This document shows positions 36,502-47,992 of a stretch of DNA of 64,000 bases, one piece after another. Position numbers and translations under genes: made by a program. The stretch comes from Streptomyces rishiriensis (GTDB lineage Bacteria; Actinomycetota; Actinomycetes; Streptomycetales; Streptomycetaceae). The number at the start of each line of letters is the position of its first letter. The stretch's first letter is position 1. The stretch covers positions 2,852,001 to 2,916,000 of the forward strand of contig NZ_JAUSWV010000002.1 of assembly GCF_030815485.1 (NCBI RefSeq), given 5' to 3'. The notes beneath the pieces were generated by a model that saw nothing but the letters and a program-made list of their open reading frames with translations, was not told the origin of the DNA and searched no databases.

Positions 36502-37572
36502 ATGACGACTCACGGGGGCTTCGAGCCCGTCTTCTGCACCGTCGTACCGCCGCACGTCCTCGACCGGCTCGCGCGCAACGACGACCCCGCTCTCTCCGGT
36601 CCCGCCCGGCGCACGATCCTGCGCGACAGCGAGTTGCGCGCACTGCGCCAGGTGACCACCGAGTACGGCCTGACGGCCGCCCCGACGGTGAAGGCGCCGT
36701 CGGACCAGCCGCTGCGCACGATCTACGACGCCGGGCACGGCACCTCGCTGCCCGGCACCGAGGTCCGCGCCGAGGGCCAGGACCCCGGCCAGGACGCCAC
36801 CGTCAACCGCGCCTACTCCGGACTCGGCGCCACCTTCGACCTGTACCTGAAGGGCTACCGGCGCCACTCGATCGACGGCGACGGCCTGGCCCTCGACGCC
36901 ACGGTCCACTACGACGAGGGCTACAACAACGCCTTCTGGAACGGCGAGCAGATGGTGTTCGGTGACGGCGACGGCGAGATCTTCGTCGACTTCACCAACT
37001 CCATCGACGTCATCGGGCACGAACTCACCCACGGCGTCACGCAGTACACGGCGAACCTGACCTACAACGGCCAGCCGGGCGCCCTCAACGAGTCGATGTC
37101 CGACGTCTTCGGCTCGCTCATCAAGCAGTACTCGCTCGGCCAGACCGCCGCCGAGGCCGACTGGCTGATCGGCGCGGGCCTGCTCGCCCCGGCCGTCACC
37201 GGCACCGCCCTGCGCTCCATGAAGGCACCGGGCACCGCGTACGACGACGACGTCCTCGGCAAGGACCCGCAGCCCGCGACGATGGACGAGTACGTGCGCA
37301 CCGGCCGCGACAACGGCGGCGTCCACATCAACTCCGGCATCCCCAACCATGCGTTCTACCTGGCCGCCACCGCCCTCGGCGGCTACGCCTGGGAGAAGGC
37401 CGGCCAGCTCTGGTACGACGTCCTGACCGGCGGCGAACTCTCCGAGCGTGCCTTCTTCACCGACTTCGCCAAGCTGACGGTGAAGGCCGCGCGGGAGCGC
37501 TTCGGCAGCGGCGGGGAGGAGCTCCAGGCCGTGGAGAAGGCCTGGGAGCAGGTGGGGGTGCGGATTCTCTGA
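36502..37572 (+). CDS. M4-family metallopeptidase, protealysin-like
   Basis: 356 residues, no signal peptide. The N-terminus has a protealysin-type short propeptide with VVPPHVLDRLARND (PPxxL motif). The zinc site is HELTHG (H173, E174, H177) plus the distal Glu in GALNESMSD (E197). NNGGVHINSGIPNHAFYLAA supplies the catalytic His. Lack of a secretion signal is usual for protealysin-like enzymes. ATG at 36502 is preferred over GTG 36493. The next gene encodes an emfourin-like inhibitor. Confidence 0.9.
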   Translation: MTTHGGFEPVFCTVVPPHVLDRLARNDDPALSGPARRTILRDSELRALRQVTTEYGLTAAPTVKAPSDQPLRTIYDAGHGTSLPGTEVRAEGQDPGQDATVNRAYSGLGATFDLYLKGYRRHSIDGDGLALDATVHYDEGYNNAFWNGEQMVFGDGDGEIFVDFTNSIDVIGHELTHGVTQYTANLTYNGQPGALNESMSDVFGSLIKQYSLGQTAAEADWLIGAGLLAPAVTGTALRSMKAPGTAYDDDVLGKDPQPATMDEYVRTGRDNGGVHINSGIPNHAFYLAATALGGYAWEKAGQLWYDVLTGGELSERAFFTDFAKLTVKAARERFGSGGEELQAVEKAWEQVGVRIL

Positions 37573-37593
37573 GTCCGTAATAGACAGGGACCC

Positions 37594-37860
37594 ATGCGTA
37601 TTCAGGTCAGTCGCACGGGCGGGTTCGCGGGCATCGAGCGCCGTGCCGAGGTGGACACCTCGGGGCGGCCCGACGCCCATGAGTGGCACACCCTGGCCGA
37701 GCGGGCGGTCGCCGCCGGCCGGGGCACGCCTTCGGTCGGCGTGCCCGATGGCTTCAGCTACGAGATCACCGTGGACGGCAGGACGGTGTACGCGGCCGAT
37801 CCCCGGCTCACGGAGGAGCAGCGGAAGCTGATCTCACGGGTGCTGAAAGAGGGGGCCTGA
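37594..37860 (+). CDS. Emfourin-like protealysin inhibitor
   Basis: 88 residues, soluble. It starts MRIQVSRTGGFAGIERRAEV with short beta strands and ends with RLTEEQRKLISRVLKEGA. Small proteins of this pattern directly after a protealysin-type gene are emfourins, tight-binding inhibitors of that peptidase. The gap of 21 bases suggests cotranscription. It probably keeps the cytoplasmic protease silent in the producing cell. Confidence 0.82.
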   Translation: MRIQVSRTGGFAGIERRAEVDTSGRPDAHEWHTLAERAVAAGRGTPSVGVPDGFSYEITVDGRTVYAADPRLTEEQRKLISRVLKEGA

Positions 37861-37943
37861 GGGGGTTCGCGGGAGCTCGCGGGGTGCTTGCGGGGTGCTT
37901 GCCGGAGGGGCATAACTGGCAGTTCGCGCCGGGACGTTGACTT

Positions 37944-37961
37944 CCTTACCCAGCGGTAAGG
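37944..37961. promoter_or_regulatory. Operator-like inverted repeat before the GH1 gene
   Basis: CCTTACC (37944-37950) and GGTAAGG (37955-37961) pair perfectly around CAGC, ending right at the first possible GH1 start codon (37962). The form TTACC-n4-GGTAA fits a repressor operator that would block translation or transcription start. The regulator is not in the window. Confidence 0.6.
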
Positions 37962-37973
37962 ATGATCCCGCCC

Positions 37974-39296
37974 ATGGCGAACGATCCGCGCGACGCGGCG
38001 AACCCGATGCCCCGGTTCCCGGCAGACTTCCTGTGGGGCGTGTCCACCTCCGCGCATCAGATCGAGGGTGCGGCTGAGCTGCGCGAGCCCTCGGTCTGGG
38101 ACACCTTCACCGCCCGGCCGGGATCGGTGAAGGACGGTTCCACGGCGACGGTGGCCTGCGACCACTACCACCGCTACCCCGAGGACGTGGCGCTTCTGTC
38201 GGGCCTGGGCGTGAACGCCTACCGCTTCTCCATCTCGTGGCCGAGGGTGAACTCGCCCGGCGGCCTCGACTTCTACGACCGGCTCGTCGACGAGCTGTGC
38301 GCGGCCGGAGTACGCCCGGTCCCCACCCTCTTCCACTGGGACCTGCCGGACCGGCTCGACTGGCTGGAACGGGACACCGCCGGCCTTTTCGCCGAGTACA
38401 CGTCGGTGGTCGCCGGACGCCTCGGTGACCGTGTGCAGAAGTGGATCACCGTCAACGAGCCCGCCGAGCACACCCTGCTGGGGCACGCCCTCGGCACCCA
38501 CGCGCCCGGCAGGAAGCTCCTGTTCGACGCGCTCCCGGCCGCCCACCACCAGTTGCTGGGACACGGCCTCGCCGTCCAGGCGCTGCGCGCGGCAGGCGTC
38601 ACGGACATCGGCATCGCCAACTCGCACGGCCCGACCTGGCCGGCCTCCCGGGAACCCGCCGACCTGGAGGCGGCCGCCTTCTACGACGTCCTGCTGAACC
38701 GGCTGTTCGCGGAGCCCGTGCTGCTCGGCGAATATCCGGAGGGACTCGGCGAGTTGTTGCCGGGGGACGTCCAGGCCGACCTCAAGGTGATCTCGGAGCC
38801 GCTCGACTGGTACGGGATCAACTACTACGCCCCGACGAAGGTGGGCGCCCCGCAGGGCACGGAGATCGAGTTCGGCGGCATCAGCATGCCTGCCGAACTC
38901 CCCTTCTCGGTCCAGCAGATCGAGGACGTCCCGGTGACGGACTTCGGCTGGCCGGTCGTCCCCGAGGGCCTGACGGAACTCCTCACGACCTTCCGCGACC
39001 GTTACGGCGACCGGCTGCCCCCGATCGTCATCACGGAGAACGGATGCAGCTACCCGGGCGTGGACGACCAGGAGCGCGTCGCCTACCTGGACGGTCATCT
39101 GCGGGCCCTGCACCGGGCGATGGAGGCGGGCGTCGACGTGCGCGGCTACTTCGTGTGGTCGCTGCTCGACAACTTCGAGTGGGCGGAAGGGTACGAGCGC
39201 CGCTTCGGCCTGGTCCACGTGGACTTCGAGACCCTGGCCCGCACCCCGAAGGCGTCGTACGCCTGGCTGCGGGACGTCCTGCGGGCGCAGGGATGA
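37974..39296 (+). CDS. Family GH1 beta-glucosidase
   Basis: 440 residues, cytoplasmic. FPADFLWGVSTSAHQIEGAA opens the barrel, LGVNAYRFSISWPRV follows, the acid/base Glu is in WITVNEPAEHTLLG and the nucleophile in PIVITENGCSYPG. WSLLDNFEWAEGYERRFGLV is the C-terminal signature. ATG at 37974 (or 37962). Its stop overlaps the MFS gene start (ATGA), so uptake and hydrolysis of a beta-glucoside are coupled. Confidence 0.93.
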   Translation: MANDPRDAANPMPRFPADFLWGVSTSAHQIEGAAELREPSVWDTFTARPGSVKDGSTATVACDHYHRYPEDVALLSGLGVNAYRFSISWPRVNSPGGLDFYDRLVDELCAAGVRPVPTLFHWDLPDRLDWLERDTAGLFAEYTSVVAGRLGDRVQKWITVNEPAEHTLLGHALGTHAPGRKLLFDALPAAHHQLLGHGLAVQALRAAGVTDIGIANSHGPTWPASREPADLEAAAFYDVLLNRLFAEPVLLGEYPEGLGELLPGDVQADLKVISEPLDWYGINYYAPTKVGAPQGTEIEFGGISMPAELPFSVQQIEDVPVTDFGWPVVPEGLTELLTTFRDRYGDRLPPIVITENGCSYPGVDDQERVAYLDGHLRALHRAMEAGVDVRGYFVWSLLDNFEWAEGYERRFGLVHVDFETLARTPKASYAWLRDVLRAQG

Positions 39297-40552
39297 CGAC
39301 GGCGGACAGGGCCCCGGCGGTGGCCCTGGCCGAGCCCGTGGAGCGGGTGGGCCGGGGCTGGACGTCGGCCCTGTCCCTCGCCAACGGGGCGATCTGGGTG
39401 GGCTGGTACGGCCCGCTGCAGATCCTGCTGGCCTCGCAGGCCGAGGACTTCGCACCCGGCTCCGGCATGTCGAAGGAGACGATGCTGGCCTGGGTGACGG
39501 GTGTCGGCGCGGTGGCGTCCCTGGCCGCGAACCCCCTCTTCGGCGCGCTGTCGGACCGTACGACGTCCCGCCGGGGCCGCCGTACGCCGTGGATCGTGGC
39601 GGGCACGGCGGGCGGCGCCCTCTCTCTTCTGCTGCTCGCGGGAGCGGACGGCGTCTGGACCATGGCGGCGGGCTGGTGCCTGGTCCAGCTGACGCTGAAC
39701 GCGGCCTTCGCCGCGGTGACGGCCGCCGTCCCCGACCGGGTCCCCCGGCTCCAGCGGGGCTCGGTGGGCGGCTGGCTGGGCGCCGCGCAGATCCTGGGCG
39801 TGGTCGGCGGCACGGGGCTCGCGACGGCCGCCGGGGGCGTCGGAGCGGGTTACGTGGCATGCGCGGTTTTCACGACGCTGGGCGTGCTGCCCTACGTACT
39901 GCGGTACGAGGATCTGCGGTTGGCGGTGGAGGACCGGCCCGCGTGGTCCTGGCGGGGCTTCGCGGCCGGGTTCTGGCTGAGCCCGCGGAAGTACCCCGAC
40001 CTGGGCTGGGCCTGGCTGACCCGCTTCCTGATGAACCTGAGCAACGCGCTGGTGCTGCTGTACCTCCTCTACTACCTGCGAGACCGCCTGCACCACTCCG
40101 ACCCCGAGCAGGGCGTGCTGATCCTGACGGCGGTGAACGGGCTGACCCTGCTCGCCACGGTGGTCGTCGGAGGCGTCTGGTCGGACCGGATCGGCAGACG
40201 CAAGCCGTTCGTGATCTGGTCGGGCCTGCTGATGGCGGTGGCGACGGCGGGCCTCGCGGTCTGGCAGACCTGGCCGGGGGCGATCGTCGCGGCGGCGGTG
40301 CTGGGCATCGGCTTCGGCGTGTTCACGTCGGTCGACTTCGCGCTGATGACGGACGTGCTGCCGAAGGCCGGGGACCGGGGCAAGGACCTGGGCGTCATCA
40401 ACGTGGCCAACGCCCTGCCGCAGGTCGCGGCCCCCGCCCTGGCCGCGCCGATCGTCACCTACCTGGGCGGCTACCGGGTGCTGTATCTGGTGGCGGCGGT
40501 GGTCGGGCTGGCGGGGGCGGTTCTGGTGGGCCGGATCAAAGGGGTGGACTGA
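39293..40552 (+). CDS. MFS sugar transporter (GPH/SLC45-like)
   Basis: 419 residues with about 12 TM helices. ANPLFGALSDRTTSRRGRRT, then PWIVAGT is the GPH-type loop 2-3; VWSDRIGRRKPFVIWSG repeats it in the second half; FGVFTSVDFALMTDVLPKAG, then DRGKDLGVINVANALPQ marks the sucrose/maltose-type subfamily. Coupled by ATGA to the GH1 gene, it probably imports the glucoside that the enzyme hydrolyses. Confidence 0.88.
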   Translation: MTTADRAPAVALAEPVERVGRGWTSALSLANGAIWVGWYGPLQILLASQAEDFAPGSGMSKETMLAWVTGVGAVASLAANPLFGALSDRTTSRRGRRTPWIVAGTAGGALSLLLLAGADGVWTMAAGWCLVQLTLNAAFAAVTAAVPDRVPRLQRGSVGGWLGAAQILGVVGGTGLATAAGGVGAGYVACAVFTTLGVLPYVLRYEDLRLAVEDRPAWSWRGFAAGFWLSPRKYPDLGWAWLTRFLMNLSNALVLLYLLYYLRDRLHHSDPEQGVLILTAVNGLTLLATVVVGGVWSDRIGRRKPFVIWSGLLMAVATAGLAVWQTWPGAIVAAAVLGIGFGVFTSVDFALMTDVLPKAGDRGKDLGVINVANALPQVAAPALAAPIVTYLGGYRVLYLVAAVVGLAGAVLVGRIKGVD

Positions 40553-40556
40553 CCCG

Positions 40557-41414
40557 TCAGAGGGCTCCGGCGTCCCGGGCCGCGTAGACGCTGGGGTACA
40601 GCGGGCGGTAGCCGAGTTCGCGGCGGATGCGTTCGGTGGAGGTCAGCTGGAAGAACGGGTCCGGGTCGGTGCGCTCGTAGAGCCCGGCGGGCACGTCGAC
40701 CCCGTTGAGCTGGTGCAGTTCGACCGCCGTGACGGGGGCGTCGTCGGCGATGTTGTAGGCCCGGCCGGCGGCTCCCGGCGCGTGCAGGAGACGCAGCAGT
40801 CCCTGGGCGACGTCCGCGTGATGGACCATGTGCAGCCGCTGGGCCGCCGCCCAGTCGCCGGCCCACATCAGCGACTGGGCGAGGTGGGGGTCGCCCTCGC
40901 CGTAGACGAAGGCCAGGCGGCCGACGCGCACGTCCAGGCCGTCCAGCGCGAACAGCTCCCGCTCGGCCACCCCCTTCGCCTCGGGGTAGGCGCCCCACAT
41001 CGCGCCGCCGCCGGGCCGGACCTCGTCGTCCTCGGTCAGCGGGCGGCCCCGCCCGAGGCCGTACACCAGCCCCGTGCTGACCTGCACGAAACGCCGCACC
41101 CCGGAGGCCAGTGCGGCGCGGCCCAGTTCCACCGCCGCGTCCCGGTTGACGGCCCACGCCTCCTCGTCCGGCACCCCGCGGAAGGCCGCCGCCACGTTCA
41201 CCACGGCGTCGACGCCGGCCACCGCCTTGCCGAGCGCTTCCGCGTCCCGCAGATCGCCGACCACGACCTCGGCGCCCAGCTCCGCGAACCGCTCCCCCCG
41301 CGCCGCGTCGCGCACCAGGACCCGCACCTTCTCCCCCGCCACGGCCTGCGCCAGCAGCCTCGGCACAAAACGCCGGCCGACCTGTCCCGTCGTACCCGTC
41401 ACCAGTGTCAACAT
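40557..41414 (-). CDS. NAD(P)-dependent epimerase/dehydratase-like SDR protein
   Basis: 285 residues, extended short-chain dehydrogenase. TLVTGTTGQVGRRFVPRLLA (Gly-rich NAD(P) loop), VGDLRD, VVNVAAAF, VQVSTGLVYGLGRG and YPEAKGVAERELF (Tyr-x3-Lys replaced by YPEAK, i.e. Y-x3-K kept) are seen. It diverges from an XRE regulator over a CTGGTG-C-CACCAG operator and is probably that regulator's target. Substrate unknown. Confidence 0.87.
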   Translation of the reverse strand: MLTLVTGTTGQVGRRFVPRLLAQAVAGEKVRVLVRDAARGERFAELGAEVVVGDLRDAEALGKAVAGVDAVVNVAAAFRGVPDEEAWAVNRDAAVELGRAALASGVRRFVQVSTGLVYGLGRGRPLTEDDEVRPGGGAMWGAYPEAKGVAERELFALDGLDVRVGRLAFVYGEGDPHLAQSLMWAGDWAAAQRLHMVHHADVAQGLLRLLHAPGAAGRAYNIADDAPVTAVELHQLNGVDVPAGLYERTDPDPFFQLTSTERIRRELGYRPLYPSVYAARDAGAL

Positions 41415-41433
41415 CGTTCTCGCTCCTCTTGGT

Positions 41434-41446
41434 CTGGTGCCACCAG
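41434..41446. promoter_or_regulatory. Operator-like palindrome between the SDR gene and the XRE regulator
   Basis: CTGGTG (41434-41439) C CACCAG (41441-41446) is a perfect 13-base palindrome. Its half-site CTGGT is the same as in the operator of the other MmyB-type XRE gene (10286-10295). Confidence 0.6.
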
Positions 41447-41521
41447 CCTCGGGCGGAGCGGGGAAGACCGGGAGAGACCCGTCGATCAGGGGATCGGCAG
41501 TCCCTGGATAAGGCCGGCGCG

Positions 41522-42406
41522 ATGGCGCAGCCTGGAGGGGTGAACCGAGCCGAACTCGCCGACTTCCTGCGCCGTGGCCGGGCCCGTCTGACCCCGCCGG
41601 ACGTGGGTCTGACGCCCGGGGCCCGCCGCCGTACGCCCGGACTGCGCCGCGAGGAGGTGGCCCAGCTGGCGGGTATGTCGGTCGACTACTACACGCGCCT
41701 GGAGCAGTGCCGGGGCCCGCGCCCGTCACGCCAGATGCTGACGGCACTGGCCCGCGCGCTGCGGCTGACCGCCGACGAGCGCGACCATCTGTTCCACCTC
41801 ATCGGCGAGGAGCCGCCGCGCCGGGAGACGGCGTCGACGCACGTCTCGCCCGGGCTGATGCTGATCCTGGACCGCCTGGACGACACCTCGGCGCAGGTGG
41901 TGACCGACTGCGGGGAGGTGCTGGCCCAGAACGCGATGGCCAGGGCGCTGACCCTCGACGTGATGTCCCGCCCCCGACGGGAGCGGAACCTGGCCCGCAT
42001 GTACTTCCTGGACCCGGGCGCGCGCGTCCTGTTCCCGGAGGAGGACCGGGCGGACCACGCCCGCGCCCATGTGGCCAATCTGCGCGCGGTGACCGCCGCC
42101 CGCCCCGACGACCCGGCCCCGGCCGCGCTGGTCGCCGAACTGCGCGCAGGAAGCGCAGAGTTCGCCCGCCTCTGGGAGGAGCACCAGGTGTCCCTGCGCC
42201 ACAAGGCGACGAAACGCTTCCTGCACCCGCTGGTCGGCCTGCTGGACCTGGACTGCGAGGTCCTGCTCAGCCACGAGCACCGCCAACTCCTGATCATCCA
42301 CACGGCCCGCCCGGGCACGGAGTCCCACGAACGGCTCCGGCTGCTGCGGGTGGTGGGGCTCCAGGACATGTCCCCGCAGGCAACGCCCCCTCGGCGGACG
42401 GGTTAG
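41522..42406 (+). CDS. XRE-family regulator with MmyB-like domain
   Basis: 294 residues. HTH region: LADFLRRGRARLTPPDVGLT, then RRTPGLRREEVAQLAGMSVD and YYTRLEQCRGPRPS. A MmyB-like ligand domain follows (VTDCGEVLAQNAMARALT, then ARMYFLDPGARVLFPE). ATG at 41522 has no strong ribosome-binding sequence and may be leaderless; GTG at 41540 is an alternative. Divergent from the SDR gene, it is probably its regulator. Its stop codon falls inside a 59-bp partial copy of the era 3' end. Confidence 0.88.
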   Translation: MAQPGGVNRAELADFLRRGRARLTPPDVGLTPGARRRTPGLRREEVAQLAGMSVDYYTRLEQCRGPRPSRQMLTALARALRLTADERDHLFHLIGEEPPRRETASTHVSPGLMLILDRLDDTSAQVVTDCGEVLAQNAMARALTLDVMSRPRRERNLARMYFLDPGARVLFPEEDRADHARAHVANLRAVTAARPDDPAPAALVAELRAGSAEFARLWEEHQVSLRHKATKRFLHPLVGLLDLDCEVLLSHEHRQLLIIHTARPGTESHERLRLLRVVGLQDMSPQATPPRRTG

Positions 42407-42463
42407 AACCCCGGCCTGCGCAACCGCTTCGGGTCGCGCTGCCCGTCCTGCGCGGCCTTCACG
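42405..42463. repeat. Partial copy of the era 3' end
   Basis: Bases 42405-42463 match 42559-42617, the end of era, at about 52 of 59 positions. On the minus strand the copy would encode VKAAQDGQRDPKRLRRPGF and a stop, against VKVAKDWQRDPKQLRKLGF in Era. It lies 154 bases downstream of the real end, next to the XRE stop. Confidence 0.85.
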
Positions 42464-42556
42464 CGCGGGGCCGAGGCCGTATCGACATGCGGCTGCCGCC
42501 GCGCGGCAGGCACGCCCGCCAGGACCCCCACCTGCCTACCGTGCCCCGCGCACGCC

Positions 42557-45330
<2,774 letters not shown>

Positions 45331-45332
45331 CG

Positions 45333-46349
45333 TCAAGCCCCGGCGCGCCGGCCGGTCTTCGTCGGCGGGTCCGTGAGGGCTGCTCGCGCAGTCCCCCGCT
45401 CCCCCGGGCGGCTGGGCCCTGCGAGCCTTCGCCGTCGTCCGATCGCCAGCCGTACCCCTGCTGCGATCGCCGCCGCCACCACCCCGACCACCAGCCACGG
45501 CACCGCCACGAAGGACGCTGTCGCGGACTCCTTCGTGTTCTGGGCGGTCGCCGTCAGCCTGACGTCGGTCCGGTCGAGATGAGGGGCGTCGCGCCAGCGT
45601 TCGGTGAGGCGGACGCGTTGGCCGGGGAGGAGCTGGGAGGGCAGTTTCTTCAGGTCCCGGGTCAGCAGGGTGCGGCCGAACAGGCCCGTCGCCTTCAGCT
45701 CCACCTTCGGTGCGAGGGTGACGTTGCCGGTGTTGTGCAGGGTGTAGGAGATCGTCGCCGTGCTGTCGCCGAAGCCGGGGATCAGCGGCTGGTCGTGGCT
45801 GATCTCGACGTTCTCGACGGCGAGCGCGGGCAAGGTGGGCCCGCCGACCTGGAGGAGGACCCGGGCGCCGACGGCCCGCTGGACGCCCAGCGCGACCCCG
45901 CCGTCGCCCTGTTCGACCCGTTCGTCGAGGGCGACGATCGCCCCCGGATGATCGCCGGGCTCGGCGCCCGCGGGCACCCGGACACTGAACGGCACGGTGA
46001 CCGCGGCGCCGCCGGGCACGGTGACCCGGTCCTTCGCCAGCTCGGCCCAGGCGCCCACGCCGCGCATCTTCTCGCCGAGCGACTTCACGGCGAAGCCACC
46101 GTCGCGCGCGGTGTTGTAGGCGTCGGCCGCGTACAGCCGGAAGGTGAGGGGCTCGTCCGTCTTGTTGGCGACGACGACCTTGTCCTCGATCGTCTGGCCG
46201 GGATCGGCGGAAACGTAGAAGTAGGGCCGCGCGGCGACGGCCGAGGAGACGGGGTAGACCGACCAGCTGCCGTTGTCGGCGGCGCGGGCGGGGGTCGCGA
46301 GCGTCAGGAACAACAGCAGCGGCAGGAGGAGGACGTACGGCTTGCGCAT
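45333..46349 (-). CDS. DUF916 / WxL-interacting-type surface protein with C-terminal TM anchor
   Basis: 338 residues. An N-terminal signal peptide (MRKPYVLLLPLLLFLTLATP-ARA) precedes GSWSVYPVSSAVAARPYFYV, then SADPGQTIEDKVVVANKTDE, the layout of the DUF916 'WxL protein peptidoglycan domain'. Two Ig-like beta domains (~25-250) follow and a TM helix (VPWLVVGVVAAAIAAGVRLA, ~285-305) with Arg-rich cytoplasmic tail ends it. It is downstream of the WxL-like gene on the same strand and probably anchors that protein to the envelope. Confidence 0.8.
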   Translation of the reverse strand: MRKPYVLLLPLLLFLTLATPARAADNGSWSVYPVSSAVAARPYFYVSADPGQTIEDKVVVANKTDEPLTFRLYAADAYNTARDGGFAVKSLGEKMRGVGAWAELAKDRVTVPGGAAVTVPFSVRVPAGAEPGDHPGAIVALDERVEQGDGGVALGVQRAVGARVLLQVGGPTLPALAVENVEISHDQPLIPGFGDSTATISYTLHNTGNVTLAPKVELKATGLFGRTLLTRDLKKLPSQLLPGQRVRLTERWRDAPHLDRTDVRLTATAQNTKESATASFVAVPWLVVGVVAAAIAAGVRLAIGRRRRLAGPSRPGERGTARAALTDPPTKTGRRAGA

Positions 46350-46359
46350 GGGTGCGGAC

Positions 46360-46403
46360 CCCCCGGTGAACGGGCCCCCGGTGAAGGGGCCCCCACGAAC
46401 GGG
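46360..46403. repeat. Three copies of a 15-bp repeat between the WxL-like and DUF916 genes
   Basis: CCCCCGGTGAACGGG (46360-46374), CCCCCGGTGAAGGGG (46375-46389) and CCCCCACGAACGGG (46390-46403) follow each other without gaps upstream of the DUF916 gene. Confidence 0.85.
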
Positions 46404-46480
46404 CTCGGAAGGCCGGCTGGACGGGCGGGTGCGGACCTGTGGGGCGGGCGCCCGGCCACCGGTGGACGTGGTGCGTACGC

Positions 46481-47821
46481 TCAGGTGAGCGTGAGGGTCA
46501 GGACGCCGGCGTAGCTGCCCGGAGGCGTGAACGACGGTACGTCGAGGGAGAGTCCGGCGTCGGCGGTGAACTCGCCGCCGGTGACCGTGCCGTCGGGCGT
46601 GGACGCCAGGGTCGCCCCGGAGGCGCCGATCGCGCCCGCCGAACCGGCCTGACAGGTGCTCGGGCTGCCCGCCTTGGTGGTGCACGCGGGCGTCCAGCTC
46701 AGCTTGCCGGCGTCGATCTTGGCGCCGGGGCCGCTGAAGTCGGTGACCTTGCCGGTCAGGGACCAGCCCGCGGGACCGCCGCGGAAGTCCTTGACGGTCA
46801 CGGTCCGCAGCGCGCCGGTCGAGGCCCCGCCCTGGCCGAAGTCGACCGCGGACAGCTGGACGGCGTCCCCGGCCTGGGACATCGACAGGGTGCCCGCCCG
46901 GACCGTGGTGGTCACCTTCTGACTGCCCTCGGGTACCGGCTGGTCGTCGATGACGACGTACGCGACCGGCCCGGCACCGAGGTCCGTGCTCCACGCGCCG
47001 CCCTCGTACGCCACGACACCGGTCGTGGTGAGGTCGCTGACGACGAGCGAGCCGGAGATGCCGCCCTGCGCGTCCGCGGTCACGGTCGCCGTGTCCGCGG
47101 TCTGGGCGGCCGCGGAGCGCCCGGCCAGTGTGACGCTCGCGCCCGCGGTGAAGCCGCTGCCGGTCACGGCGACGGCCGCGCCCGGACTGCCGGAGGCCGA
47201 ACCGAGCGAGATCGCCCGGGTGTTGGCCGGCGGGTTGTCGGCGGCGGTGACGGTCTCCGACACCGGGGCGGGCGGGTCGGTCACCGTGCAGGGGGTGTCC
47301 AGCTCCAGGATGTAGCTGGTGTGGATGTTGTAGTCGCCGGGCGAGAGGGTGATCGCGCCGGGCGTGGTGACCGTGAAGGTGCCGGTCATGGAGAACGACG
47401 GGAAGGCTCCCTTGCCGGGCACCGGGTCGTTCTTCTTCGGCCCCGTGACCGTGACGCTGCCGCTCTGCGCGCCACCGAGGGTGACCTTGCCCGTCGGCGT
47501 CATGATGTCGGCCGGCAGGGCCAGGTCGGTGGGGTTGCTCGCGGCGGGTGTGACCACGGTGTACGTGACGGTGACGGTGTCGCCGACGTCGGGGCTGGTG
47601 TTGTCCGCCGTGATCTTCCCGGTGGTCGTGCCGTCGATCGGCGGGATGCCGGCGATGGCCGGCGGGATGCAGTGCGTGGGGAAGTCCACGTTGGACGCGG
47701 CGCCGGCCGGGGCCGCCAGCGCCCCGCCGGCGGTGACCGCGAGCGCGGTCGCCCCGAGCAGCGACGCCCAGCGCCGTCTTCGGGAACCTCGGGTGCTTCC
47801 GGAACTTCGGGGTGAACCCAT
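46481..47821 (-). CDS. WxL-domain-like secreted surface protein
   Basis: 446 residues. A signal peptide (RRRRWASLLGATALAVTAGG, then ALAAPAGAAS) leads into several Ig-like beta domains rich in Thr/Ser/Gly/Ala. The C-terminal ~180 residues read TVTVKDFRGGPAGWSLTGKV with the W-x-L motif and end SFTPPGSYAGVLTLTLT, closely like Firmicute WxL domains (second W replaced by L). ATG at 47821 follows GGAGGGGG. It is presumably exported and held in the wall via the downstream DUF916 protein. Confidence 0.75.
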   Translation of the reverse strand: MGSPRSSGSTRGSRRRRWASLLGATALAVTAGGALAAPAGAASNVDFPTHCIPPAIAGIPPIDGTTTGKITADNTSPDVGDTVTVTYTVVTPAASNPTDLALPADIMTPTGKVTLGGAQSGSVTVTGPKKNDPVPGKGAFPSFSMTGTFTVTTPGAITLSPGDYNIHTSYILELDTPCTVTDPPAPVSETVTAADNPPANTRAISLGSASGSPGAAVAVTGSGFTAGASVTLAGRSAAAQTADTATVTADAQGGISGSLVVSDLTTTGVVAYEGGAWSTDLGAGPVAYVVIDDQPVPEGSQKVTTTVRAGTLSMSQAGDAVQLSAVDFGQGGASTGALRTVTVKDFRGGPAGWSLTGKVTDFSGPGAKIDAGKLSWTPACTTKAGSPSTCQAGSAGAIGASGATLASTPDGTVTGGEFTADAGLSLDVPSFTPPGSYAGVLTLTLT

Positions 47822-47929
47822 GTTGCCCCCTCCTCCAGGGTGCGGGCGCAGCGGCTCTTCTGCGCCGACAGGGGGCATTGAGGTGCGGATCGCGTGAGAA
47901 GTCAATGGACATCACGCGGCGAACTGATG

Positions 47930-47968
47930 GGCCGTCAGTTTCCGGGCGGGGCCGGGAAACCGACGGCC
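47930..47968. terminator. Hairpin between the small surface gene and the WxL-like gene
   Basis: GGCCGTCAGTTTCC (47930-47943) and GGAAACCGACGGCC (47955-47968) form a 14-bp stem with one mismatch and an 11-base loop, just past the stop of the 47993-48469 gene on the minus strand. Confidence 0.65.
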
Positions 47969-47992
47969 TGTCTGCTCAGTTTCCGACCGCTA

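Noticed and set aside
45333..47915. A single 860-codon minus-strand frame spanning the DUF916 and WxL-like genes
   Set aside because: The upstream half lies in a different frame from the WxL-like protein and is low complexity. The DUF916 protein has its own signal peptide at 46349.
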